Origin: Antedon mediterranea
Lineage: Eukaryota > Echinodermata > Crinoidea > Comatulida > Antedonidae
NCBI RefSeq assembly: GCF_964355755.1
Contig: NC_092670.1
Location: 4,055,001 to 4,119,000, forward strand
Direction: 5' to 3'
DNA length: 64,000 bases
Of the stretch, positions 1-11,300 are shown one piece after another. A model generated the notes under the pieces. That model searched no databases. It saw nothing but the letters and a program-made list of their open reading frames with translations, and was not told the origin of the DNA. Each line of letters starts with the position of its first letter. Within the stretch, counting starts at the first letter, position 1. Position numbers and translations under genes: made by a program.

Positions 1-344
1 CTCCTATATACGCAAGGTGTCTGTTTTTCTATAGTGTAAGATCTCCATATTCCTATTGTATCGCGTCTCTTGTGGGTATATCGTTTCGAAACACCCGTAG
101 GCCTATCATGTATTTATACTATTACTATATTTATGTATATTCTATCACATTTAATAGCGTGTTGTTATATATTGTGTATGAAATAATATATATATAATTT
201 ACTTACTGATTTGCCTATATTAGAGTGAAACAATATTGTCAGTGTCTGAAACAGAACAATACCCTACTGCATTAAAAACATTTTAAGTAAATATTGAAAA
301 TACTACAGTAACTTTTATATACAAACCATTTTTGTTTAATATAG

Positions 345-3300
345 ATTGTAGTAACTGAGTCTAACGTTCACGAAATATCCAATTTGCTTGAAGACTTAAC
401 ATCAGGTCTAAATACTATTTCTGGTAATGCTATGGATTCGATTGCTGATGTATTGGAGAATGTAGTTCTTGTTGCTTCAGCATCGTTCGAGGTAATTGTG
501 TTATTTCTAGCAATAAAATACATTAGGCCAAGGCAATCTAACATGACACTGACCTCCGGTAGATCAAAAGGTGCATCTGTGGTTGCGATACGATCAGGTC
601 AGAGCTCAGCATCCTGTTGCTTTGACTAGGCTTACTTTATAAAGCATTGGAAATGATATCGAATTCCATTTTCCTAATTATTAACGGCTATTCCAGCATT
701 ATTTGATTGCATTAATTTACTGAATTTGTAACATTAATAATTTTTTTTGTAACAAAACTGTCATACTTTGTAATACCTGTCGCACTTTGCAATAACTGCT
801 GTCGTGGTTTAATGTAAATCCAAAGTTATTTCTTCATGATTGTTCAAAGAAAATAAACGTACTTTAGCGTGAAAGCCATTTCGAATTCCTAATGTAGATT
901 ATCCAAGACAATCATAAGTAATTTACTTTTACCAGAAAGAGGCAAGTTAACAAAGTAATGAAGTTTTGATATTTTTATTTTAAGGTAACTTCGTCTGTAT
1001 CGGGTTCTGTTCGTAATATTCTAAGAGATAAAGTAAAATTTGATTCGACGTCTAATCGTCCAACATCATCTTCAAGGATTGTGCAATCGTTAGAATCACA
1101 ATTATCATCTACGGGTGACGAGTTTACTTATACTAGTGAAGAAATTGATGTATATTCATTTATTGTTGAAAAAGAAGAATTCATAAATGGGTTAACTGTT
1201 CAAGGAGAAAGTCGAGGATTGTTCGGAGAAAACAAAACTCAATCTGCTGATGATGTCACTATCAGGATGCCTGCTGAAGTTGGATCATTATTAGGTGAGT
1301 AATAGCTACATAAGAAAATGTTTGAGTTCACAGTATATGCTTGTATTTTGTTGTAAATTGTTTTAGGTGAGCTTAAAATTGTTATTGTATAATCTTTATT
1401 TTTTTTTGTCGTTTGTGACATTATCCAACTTTTATTTACATCAAGATCAAATGTATCATCATTTTCCTTTATATAAAATAATAATAAAGAATGTTTCTAT
1501 ATAAGTTTAATCATTGGTGTTTTTTTTTCATTAAATAGGTGATGATGTATATTTGAATCACATAGTGTACCAGAATAACAAACTATTTGCTTCAAACTAT
1601 GAGTATCCTCAAAGAAGTCTACATAGCACTGTTGCATCTCTATCAGTTGTTGGAGTTGATGTGAATGGTCTCAATGAACCGGTGGTAATTACCTTTAAAC
1701 AACCAAAGGTAAGTACAAAGTCTAGCAATAAATGTAAAGTTTAAGGCCCGTCTTTTCCGTTTTTTACTACTGTAAAGCGATACAACAAAAAATCTAAATT
1801 TACCCGCTTGTATAATATTATGTATGATTACCCGGTGGTCTTGATAGGGGCGAGGACATACTTCCACATACAATGACATTTGATAAAGAGAGTACCCATC
1901 GGCACCCCTTCCTGATTAGAACATAAATCCGATTTTTCCTATCTTATATAGTAGAATATAATAAATTATTTGTACTACTGTTTTTGTTTGTTACTACGTA
2001 CAGTACATTAATTTTCTTATAAAGATACTTGTTCATTTTTAAATAGTTTTTCTGGGATACTTCTAATATTACAAACTGTGTATACTGGAATTTTGGAATT
2101 GGAGATTGGGCCGATGATGGCTGCGAACTTGTAAATGTGTTTGAAGATGGTAGTGTTGAATGCCACTGTAATCACTTGACAAATTTTGCTGTTCTAATGG
2201 TAAGATTGTTGTTACTTAAAAAGAACCAAATAATAATTAGTTGCCATATTTGTTATCATCTCCATCTCATAAAGAACAAAGTCTAAATATTATCTTAGAT
2301 AGTGGAAACAATCCAGGATGGGATAAACTGTATTTGTGTTTTTGAATTCAAGTTACCTTTCAATTAAATTAACTTTTTTTTGTAATATACTTATTTATTT
2401 ATTAAAGTATATGGTTTGTTCGACTATTTATAAATCATTTTGCAGTTTAAAATAATATTATTTTATAGAAGTAGTATTAGTATTTACGGTACCTAATTAA
2501 ATATGTTCTACTAGATTACTAATTAATAGTTTAAAAATCTTCTAGTTTATTACAAATTATTAAACGAAATGGGTGGAAGTTTCATTAACTTAAATAAAGT
2601 AATTATATGAAACATGTGGTTTCTATATTTTTTGAGGAAAAATGCAGTAGGTTTGTTTATTTAAAATAAATCGTTTTGTTTCCTGATTGTACAAATAATT
2701 TCAGCGCATTATTGTACTCGTTTTTCTGAAAAGATTTTGTTATAATTTAATTTTGTAGGATGTCCACGTTCAGAGTGTCAACACACAACTAGATACTGCA
2801 TTAGAAATAATCAGTATTATTGGATGTATCGTGTCGATAGTTTGTCTAAGCTTAACTTTAATAACGCTGTTATATTTCAAGTAAGTACAAATCTGAAATA
2901 ATACTATTCTATTATCATTCAGTCATTTAAAAAATAAACATACATATATTATAGTATTTGTGATTGTGATTTCTTTTTTTCAACAGACGTTTGAGAGCAA
3001 AGCGACATCATCAGATTTTGATCAACCTAAGCATTTCGCTAATTTTACTTTATCTGACCTTTATTGTAAGTTTGTATGTTACCAATTATAAGTGGGTATG
3101 CACTTTAATTGCGGCTCTACTTCATTACTTTGTGCTGTCCAGTCTTCTTTGGATGGCAGCCGAAGCTGTAGGGATGTATTATAACTTGATCAAAGTTTTT
3201 AACTCACACGTTTCAAGGTTTATTCTCAAAGCGAGTATGTTATGTTGGGGTGAGTACCGACAGTTAAAAACATCCATTAATATTTTTATTTAATTTTATC

Positions 3301-4167
3301 TTCACTATTATATAGGCCTATAAATGTAAGGAAAGTATACCAACATCTCAGAGATGAAAATTACATCGATGATGAAAATGACATCCACCATATTGAATGT
3401 TTACATCATATACATTGGCACAGTATTAATATTACTATTATGAAATTCAATTTTATTACAGGCTTACCAGTATTTGTCATTGCAGTAACAGTGGCCATAG
3501 ACAAAGAGCAATATATGAATGATGTCTAGTAAGTGAAAAAGTTTATTAATATTTATCACAAAATCACATCAGATACATTATGCCTATGGTGTAAAAAGAT
3601 TATTTGAAACAATTGTTCTTTTTTTTAAAATTTAGTTGCTTCATGGTGTCTGGTCCTGGACTATACTTCGGATTACTTTTGATAATTGGAATTATTTTGC
3701 TTTTTAATCTTATCGTTTATGCTCTGGTAATGAAGGAATTATTATTTTCCCGCATTCAGCCAGCTGTACAGAAGACTGAACATTCAAAGACTAACAGAAC
3801 AATTAAACGGCTTCAAAATGCATTTGCAGTCTCCGTACTCTTGGGTTTAACTTGGCTCTTCGGCTTTATATCAATGAATTCCACTGCTTCTGTTGTTTTT
3901 GAAGTTTTATTCTGCATTTTTAATTCTTTCCAGGGCTTAATTATATTTATATTTTTTTGTTTGAGAAATCAAGAAGTTCGTAAAACATGGAAGGCGAAGT
4001 GTCTTTACGGTTCAGATCGATATATAAACTCTTCATTTCTCAACTCTCAGAAAGAAATGATGAGTAGAAAATATAGCACAGTTAATCAAACGAGCATGAC
4101 CACATCCACCGCCAGATGCTCTTCAATTGTAGAGTTAGATAGAGTAAACGAAAGCATTAAACACTAG
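345..4167 (+). CDS. Adhesion G-protein-coupled receptor (3' part: GAIN end, GPS, 7TM)
   Basis: Eight exons join in phase: 345-491, 985-1294, 1539-1708, 2047-2199, 2759-2880, 2987-3249, 3462-3528, 3636-4167 (TAG). They give 587 residues; the N-terminus lies upstream of the window. Exons 1-3 encode the Ser/Thr-rich end of a GAIN domain. Exon 4 carries the GPS motif, with NCVYWNFG, then CELV and CHCNHLTNFAVLM; the His-Leu-Thr triplet is the usual autoproteolysis site, leaving TNFAVLM as tethered agonist. TM1 is in exon 5, TM2-TM3 in exon 6, TM4 in exon 7, the rest in exon 8. Exon 8 has the typical TM6 segment LLGLTWLFGF and the TM7 segment FNSFQGLIIFIFFCLRNQEV. The tail is short and Ser/Thr-rich. 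The family acts at the cell surface through G proteins. The class is clear, the subfamily is not. Donors are GTAAGT-like, except GTGAGT at two. Confidence 0.9.
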
Positions 4168-4180
4168 AAAGACAATTTCT

Positions 4181-4263
4181 AATAAAGCTTTATATGCTAT
4201 TTTCAAATTTATACATCTGTAGAGAGTTTTAAAAGCGGGCTAATAAAACATTCTATAAATAAA
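4181..4263 (+). terminator. Candidate polyadenylation signals of the adhesion GPCR gene
   Basis: AATAAA occurs at 4181-4186, 4242-4247 and 4258-4263, the first only 14 nt after the stop codon. The sequence is AT-rich, so single hexamers are weak evidence. Three in 80 bp directly downstream of the stop are consistent with a short 3'UTR. Confidence 0.45.
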
Positions 4264-5240
4264 ATTGATTCTATGTTACAGGTAGAAAGAGGTCCATTTA
4301 TGATTAAATTCAATTTATTATATAGTACCAACAAATAAAACATTCCCCTCTATTTTTACGTGAACCATTAATTTAATTAATTATTCTTTAATATCATGAT
4401 CATTACAGATTAATGTTACCGGTATTTGTTAATTCTACATCGTGTTAGCACATTGTTATCCTCATATTCAGAGCGGGTATCCCAAAAGTAGGAAATATTT
4501 GGATAACAAACACACCAGTCAGGGTTCCAGACGGAGTTTGTACTTAATAGTAGTAAAAAGATAAATACTTTGGTACATACGTGTATACTATTTTATTAAT
4601 TTATTTTTTATACTTGATACTTGATACTTGATAAATCTTGAATCTAAAATGGCCTATTCAAATTTTAATATTGTTCATGCCTCGGGGACAAATCATCTTT
4701 AAAATGTATATTTTGCATAAAGTGCTATTCATTATAATTTCAAAACACATGTTTTGCACCATATTATGTTATATTCATTATTCTCTTACACATTCCACTT
4801 ATATAGTTTTTTTTATTAAATATTTTGTAAATAATTTTGTTAATTATATTTATTTATTTATTTATTTGTTGAAATTACACATTTAGATCGGTGGCACACT
4901 TAGCACAAAGGTGCATCCTTCACAATAACAATATAAAATATAACAATTAACAGAAACATAAAAAGGCAAAAGCAACTATCAACCTACATACATACATACA
5001 GTAGATCATTATATCTGATCAATTGTTTTTACAAACATGACATCACAATTTTTAATTTAAGTGTTAAAAGAAATTTTGCCTAAAATATGAGAAGGAGTAA
5101 ATTGTCGTTACTAAAGATAGTGTATGCTCTTTAGTGTATGTGTCAGGAGAATACACTCATATTTAATATTTACAAGTATCTTATTTTTAATATGATTATT
5201 ATATTATGCAATCTTTTGGAGCATATCCCACTGAGCTAGG
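4264..5240. other. Intergenic stretch without recognisable gene
   Basis: AT-rich DNA between the GPCR gene and a decayed LINE. The only structures seen are a short TACTTGA microsatellite at 4611-4633 (three units) and (CATA)n near 4988. A plus-strand reading frame at 4638-4886 has a low-complexity composition rich in Ile, Phe and Tyr, as expected of AT-rich non-coding DNA. Confidence 0.5.
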
Positions 5241-5402
5241 TTACTTTTCCTACGTGACTTTTCTAGAATTCCAATAGAAGTTTAATAGTAAAGATAAATA
5301 GAAGCAAGTAAAATAACAAGAGGTTGGAAAGAAAAAAAATTAATTTATCTTTACTATTTAACTTCTAATGGAATTCAAGAAAAGCTACGTAGTAAAAGTA
5401 AA
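5241..5402. repeat. Long imperfect inverted repeat (two ~60-bp arms, 42-bp spacer)
   Basis: The left arm (about 5241-5300) and right arm (about 5343-5402) are reverse complements with few mismatches; both carry the block ACTTCTAATGGAATTC or its complement. The right arm runs directly into the LINE reverse-transcriptase remnant, so the left arm may be an inverted duplicate of LINE 5' sequence. It could also be the hairpin of a separate small fold-back element. Confidence 0.7.
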
Positions 5403-5420
5403 CTGGAAAACTATAGTCTA

Positions 5421-6430
5421 TTTGTAGATTTTATGCAGGCTTTTGTTGACCGTGTAGATAGATTAATTTTATTTTGTAAATTATATAATTTAAACCTTGG
5501 CTGAACTATTGAAATCTATGTACACGGACACTGAATAAAACAATTAAAACACCGCATGGATGATATAGAATGTCACATTGATTAAAGCAATGATCCTCTC
5601 TCCACTTCTTTTTACTCTTTTTTTATATGATTTTAAAGACATTTTATTGAAAGAAAATAATCATTATTGTTCAATTTGATAACAATTTATTTCACACTTA
5701 TTATTTGCAGACGATTTGGTCTACAAAAGCAAATACATTATTATGAAATATTGCAATGTAAATAAGTTCTAAATAAATAAGTTATAAACTAAAGCCATTG
5801 TGTTCAGAAATGGCGGAACTACCGTGGACGATAAATGGTGCATGGTGTAGATATAAATGGCGGAACTACCGGGGACGATAAATGGTGCATACATGGTGTA
5901 GATATAAATGGCGGAACTACCGGGGACGATAAATGGTGCATACATGGTGTAGATATAAATGGCGGAACTACCGTGGACGATAAATGGTGCATGGTGTAGA
6001 TATAAATGGCGGAACTACCGGGGACGATAAATGGTGCATACATGGTGTAGATAAATGGCGGAACTACCGGGGACGATAAATGGTGCATACATGGTGTAGA
6101 TATAAATGGCGGAACTACCGGGGACGATAAATGGTGCATACATGGTGTAGATATAAATGGTGGAACTACCGGGGACGATAAATGGTGCATACATGGTGTA
6201 GATATAGAAATAGTAAAAGAATATAAATATGTGGGTTGTATTGTAAGACTAATTTAAAGTATACACGTTAAAAATATATTTATACAATACAATTAAGTTT
6301 TTTTTTTGTAATTTACTTATGTAAAACTTATGAAAAAAGAAAACCTGTATGTCCGGCCAGTTATATAGATTTTATTATGTGAAATGGACCGGAGGCCATG
6401 TTTATTGAAATAAATGAAAGAAAGAAAGAA
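5421..6430 (+). mobile_element. Decayed LINE (non-LTR retrotransposon) reverse-transcriptase fragment with 3' end
   Basis: Reverse-transcriptase blocks occur in the right order, separated by frameshifts and stops. VDFMQAF at 5424 corresponds to the usual DFxKAFD motif A. ILSPLLFTLFLYDFKD at 5593 corresponds to the usual PLSPLLF block, and LLFADDLVYKS at 5698 has the catalytic FADD. KAIVFRNGG at 5792 follows. After the minisatellite, EIVKEYKYVG at 6208 continues the same reading frame, as in LINEs, where a YKYLG-type motif follows the palm. Two in-frame stops lie between 5599 and 5710. The 3' end near 6400-6430 has AATAAA and a (GAAA)n tail. The copy is dead. Confidence 0.85.
5810..6207. repeat. 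Minisatellite, 8 tandem copies of a 47-51-bp unit inside the LINE ORF
   Basis: Copies start at 5810, 5857, 5908, 5959, 6006, 6055, 6106 and 6157, with lengths 47, 51, 51, 47, 49, 51, 51 and about 51. Each begins ATGGCGGAACTACC; short copies lack CATA or AT. In the frame of the LINE protein the 51-bp unit is exactly 17 codons without a stop (NGGTTGDDKWCIHGVDI). The opposite strand is also open over 123 codons, but this follows from the repeat and is not taken as a gene. Confidence 0.95.
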
Positions 6431-6439
6431 ATTGAAAGG

Positions 6440-7150
6440 TCATAGAAACTTTATCAATTTCTAGGTAGTGTACATTTATTTGTTGTATTTATATTTATAA
6501 TAATCAAATATTAATTTTGTCAAACGTTACTGAAATATGCAGGTTTTTCAAATATTAGTCACAACATTGGATAGAGCTTTATAGCATATTTTATGGCGTT
6601 TAATTTGATACCACATGTCATCGAAGGGAGCTTTAGAATTGTATAATATTCCAAACCAAAATAAATTTACTAGCTACTGTATACTCTACAGTATGGTAAA
6701 TATTTGGCGAATGGTGTGTATAGGCCTAGATGAAGAATTGTTTGATTGACGTTTGTCGGCGGCTCTACGACGCAGTTTCTGAGAACTTAATGTTGTTTAC
6801 TGGATTGTAGGGGTATGTCGGTAACTACACGACCTTATAAGTGAGTAACGCCACTACCCGGAATATGCACAGAGTACTTAGTTTAGTTGAGGATTATATT
6901 TTTGTTCTGGGCACGGACTTTGCTCTGAAATAACTCGGAAGGAAAACTGAAACAAATAATAGTATGTCTATACATCCTAAACAGTTGTATTTAATACCCG
7001 CCGATAGGCCCTGCTTTATAATTAAATAGAGCATTTCAGACTACAATTACGTTACAAATCAAAAATTGATAATGAATAAGTATTTCTTTCTAAATTATTA
7101 AATAGAATATCAATAAAAAAAAAGGCATCTTTTAATGAATAAAGAACAAT
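6440..7150. other. Intergenic stretch, nothing recognised
   Basis: No coding exon, RNA gene or clear repeat was found here. The composition is AT-rich, with a few AGGCCT palindromes. Confidence 0.45.
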
Positions 7151-7154
7151 AATT

Positions 7155-7310
7155 AGAACTGTTACGTCAAAAAGTCAAGCGGCGTATTTATTCAGTAATA
7201 AGATAATATAATATAAAATATATAAGTGGAAAACTGTATTCAGAATAAACAAGAAATATAGAAATATTTCTTACAACAAACGCCGCTCTACTTTTTGACG
7301 TAACAGTTTT
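7155..7310. mobile_element. MITE with ~30-bp terminal inverted repeats
   Basis: The left terminus 7155-7184 (begins AGAACTGTTACGTCAAAAAG) and right terminus 7281-7310 are near-perfect reverse complements, apart from a few differences near the inner end (TCAA against TAGA). The 96-bp interior is AT-rich and non-coding. The structure fits a short non-autonomous DNA transposon. No target-site duplication is convincing. Confidence 0.75.
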
Positions 7311-7360
7311 AATTTAGCGTAATTGTCAACAAAAAAAATGCGTTAAATATAATGGATTCC

Positions 7361-7610
7361 TCCACAGAGTTTTTAGCCCTCTTTTTTTGCTCTTTTGGCG
7401 TTCCATAGTAAATATTGAACATTTTTATTGAGTAGTCGAGTATGCGAAATTGGCAAACAGTATGACAGAAAAAGCGTCTGTAAAATCAACAATTTAAAAG
7501 TTTTATTTGTTACTTTTTATGTGATTCTTCTTCATAAAAGTACTAATTCTAAGGTGTGGTATTCAGGATAAATTTGAAGTTAAAATTCAGGTGCAAAAGG
7601 AACTAGCCTG
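7361..7610 (+). repeat. Dispersed repeat, homologous to 15664-15935
   Basis: Shares long blocks with the right half of the palindromic element at 14937-16031: CCACAGAGTTTT, the block around GTTACTTTTTATGTGATTCT, and CTAAGGTGTGGTATTCAG, in the same order and spacing. This is a second, solitary copy of that element's interior. It has no visible termini. Confidence 0.8.
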
Positions 7611-7780
7611 CTAGGCCTGGCTAGGCCTAGCTAGCGCTGACCTGAGCTAGGCTAGCAGGAGCCTAGCCTAGCTAACTAAGCTAGGTCTACTATTAAAATA
7701 AAGACTAGGCCTAGGCTAAGACGATTCGGGCCTTGGGACGATTCGCTCCGAGACGATTCGGCCTTGAGACGATTCAGCCC
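7611..7780. repeat. CTAG/AGGCCTAG-rich cluster followed by four ~16-bp tandem units
   Basis: From 7611 to about 7715 the sequence is dominated by overlapping palindromes (CTAG, GCTAGC, AGGCCT). From 7720 to 7780 four copies of a 16-17-bp unit beginning GACGATTC follow. Function is unknown. Confidence 0.7.
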
Positions 7781-8301
7781 ACTATATTTTTTGACTTTGA
7801 TGCATCTTATAATAACTTATAAAAAGAATAAGCAAATTGTTTTCAAACTTTCTTTTCAGAGAGACTATTGGGTAGCCTACCTCCTAGCTAGCTAGGCCTA
7901 GATAGTACTCTAGGGATAATGATACAATAAAATATTTTGAAAATATAAGGCGTAAAACATTGCCGAAAAGGATAAATTTTTAGCCACTCGAACGAGGTAA
8001 ACATTGAGCCCTCTGTTGGCCATTGACTGAATCATCCCTTGCTGAATTGTCTCACCTGAATTGAGAGCTGGGGCCCCCTGATCATCTCAGCGTAATATAA
8101 TAGAAAACGCAATATAATATAGTACTATAATTATTAATAATGTCGCAGTGCCAGAACTATATAACTACAGCCGTAATTTTAAAACCACTGCAGTATAATT
8201 TTAATGTTAATTAAAACTAGATTTATTGTTGATTCATAATGGTAATTGTCTTCTGGTTGATTTGTTAAAGGTGGAGCTTTACAGATTAAGATTTCTTTAA
8301 G

Positions 8302-11300
8302 ATGAGTGAAAATGTCAAAACAGAAGTTTCATTTCCGCAAGTTTCATTTGACGTTGAAGTTGATGGATCAAAACCAGACATGAAATTATGTTCTAGTGTG
8401 GTGAAGTCAATTCAGGAGAAAGACCACTACCACGAACAAGACAACTATGAAGTGCAGTCTATCTTATTTCCAGGTAAATTATCATGTATGTAATTATAAA
8501 TGTTAATGATTATTTTAAATACTGAGAATAAAAAAATAATGAGAGAAGAATTGTATATGTACTGCAGTGATTATTTAGAATTTAATGTCAGTCTTATTCG
8601 AAAAGGATAATGACAAAATTTGATGTGCATGTGATAATGATAGTTATTCGCAATTATAACATGGGTTAAAGGATGTAGCCAATCAGACGCGCTGAAATGA
8701 GTCATGTGTGCGCACTTTATATCATGCACTCGGGTGCAAAAAGTGCGCAGCAAAAAAGGATAACGGCACTCGGGTAAATCGTATTGCAGAATACCGAGCG
8801 CGCTAGTCTCGCTGCACAATTTAAGAGTACGAACCAGGTCGTCGACTGCACAGCGGCCTCATTAAAAAAACAGTTTTGCTAGGCCTAGGCTAGCTAGGCA
8901 GTAATACGATTGCTGAGCAGTTAGTGGTGCTTGCCTTGGTAGGCCTAGCTTCTTTCTAGGTTAGGTCTAGGTGTATTTGTTCAAAAAGGTAGAAGTGAAA
9001 ATTGCTCATCCCCATGTTATAAAACAAGTAATGCACAAGTCTAAATTCGTACGTTTGCACCACAATGTGGTATTGTAAAGAGTGCACCGCATCTCCAATA
9101 ACGCACTCTGACTTGTGCATTATTTGTATAATGTACACCAATCGTCAGGGCCAATACAGAAAGCCTAAAAATTACAAAGCAGAACAAAAATAATAGGCAT
9201 GTACACTATTTGAAATAATGTATAGTTGTTATATATATTTTGTTTGCCATTTAAAATCCAATTAGAAACTCGAGATTCATTGTCACTTGTAAAGCGGCCT
9301 TGTATGAGTCGTTCGTCATCCTCTGGTAAATCTTCAAGTTACTCACCATTGAGGGTAAGTCTGAAAAATGAATTTAATTTAAAATATAATCAATTATTAC
9401 TTTTGCAATTCAATTTATGGATGAACATTTTATTTACTGTAACTAACTGTGGATTAGCTTTACATCAGGGAGTTGAGTAATTGGGATGTTTGCCCTAATC
9501 TGACTTAATTTTTGTACTTTATAGTAAGTATTGAGAACACTTGCATGTAATTCTCAAGTGGGACTCGTACCCACGACCTCCAGATCTCTAGCCTGGCATT
9601 CAAACGTCTAGTTTAGTTTATTATGTTTTGATTCAAACTGTTAGTGGCAGTTTTCATTGCTGTTGAATATCAACTGAATAAAATAAAAAATATGAGACAC
9701 CCAACAGGATGGTAATTAGATTTACTGTGGAGTAGCTTTGTGTTTGGGAATTGAGTAATTTGGTAATTGTTGTACTTTAAGTACATTAACAATCCAATTT
9801 AATACTCCAATGCAAGGATATAAGCCAACTTTAATGTGTTATGATTTCTAATAATAATGAATCTTAAGTATACTGTACATTGACAACGTTTTTTCATAAT
9901 ACATTATACTAACTAGTTTTGTTATCTTTGCATCTTTTTAACAGTCTGTCACATTTACGAATACAAAACGAGGAAACAGACAAACAGAAACACCCTCAAT
10001 ATCAGGTGGTAAGTATATACTGTAAAACTGTATTTTAATATGTCAGAGCTATTCACTATAATGATGTAAATGTAAATACAGTTGTTATGGCTTGTTAAGA
10101 ATCAGCTCAATTATCTACATTCACACACACTAAAGCTTTGTCTACTGTACACTATCAAACTAGTTTGACAAAAAAAGTGTGATGTGCCCAAATATGGTAG
10201 TGATATGATATCATCATGTCCATTATATAGATACATCACACTTTTTTGTCATATAAAGTTTGATAGTGTAGACAGAGCTTAAAACAGAAAAGCATCATGC
10301 ATGAATTAAACTTGTGATCTTCATACAGTACATATTATTATATTTACAACAAAGGAAATACTTCTCATTATATTAGTAGGATCAGCTATTAACCCTGTAA
10401 TTCAATGTACATTTGTTATTCTTAACTGACTACAAATAATGAGAGGCAAGCCATGATTCAAGGAATTCCTGATGATGATCAAATAAAGATCGAAACATTG
10501 AATCATGGCTTGTTTCTCGTTATTTGGATTGATTTTTTTACAATGTAATTTAAATATAATCAGTGCATCTATTGGTTTTTGTTATTCTTGATTATTGTAA
10601 TTTAAATGTTAATATTTTACAGCTGATTTAACAATGCATCAACTAGCAGCCCAAGGTGACTGTGTCTTACTACAGGAGAGGTTAGAGAGTGGTACAGATG
10701 TGGATCAGTTAGATGATCTTAAGTATACTCCTCTCATGTGGGCTTGTGCCAATGATCAAAGAGACATTGTAACCATTCTTATACAAAATGGTGCAAATCC
10801 AAGGCGTTGTGGCCAGGACGGTGAAACAGCTCTCTCATTCGCTGTCAATGCTGGCAGCCTAGATATTATAAACACTTTGTGTAAATTGAGAGTGGATGTT
10901 AACGCATATGATTGGGTAAGTTACTATAGGCACTAACATTTTTGTTTGAATAAGTTGCATTTTTAGAATGAATATATCTCAAAGATAAAATAGCATCTTA
11001 GGATCTTAGTGATGTTGTCAGTATGGGACCCAATTTGGAGTTTAAAGAGGAATATATTGATTGATTTTTGGTTAAATGTGTTTAGAATGGTGGAACTCCT
11101 TTAATGTATGCTGTGCATGGGGATCATGCAGAGTGTGCTGAGTTGTTACTTAAGTATGGTGCAGATATAACGCAAGAGAATGAATCAAGCCTTACACCAT
11201 ACAGCCTAGCAGTAACATTGGGAAGTGTCAAAGGTATAGTACACTGCAATCAATAATGTATAATGTATTTTTGAATAAATTCAATAAAAAAAATATATAT

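Noticed and set aside
5819-6190. Minus-strand 123-codon frame with MHHLSSPVVPPFISTPC repeats
   Set aside because: It is only the complement of the 51-bp minisatellite. The plus-strand frame matches the LINE protein at both edges, so the minus frame has no independent support.
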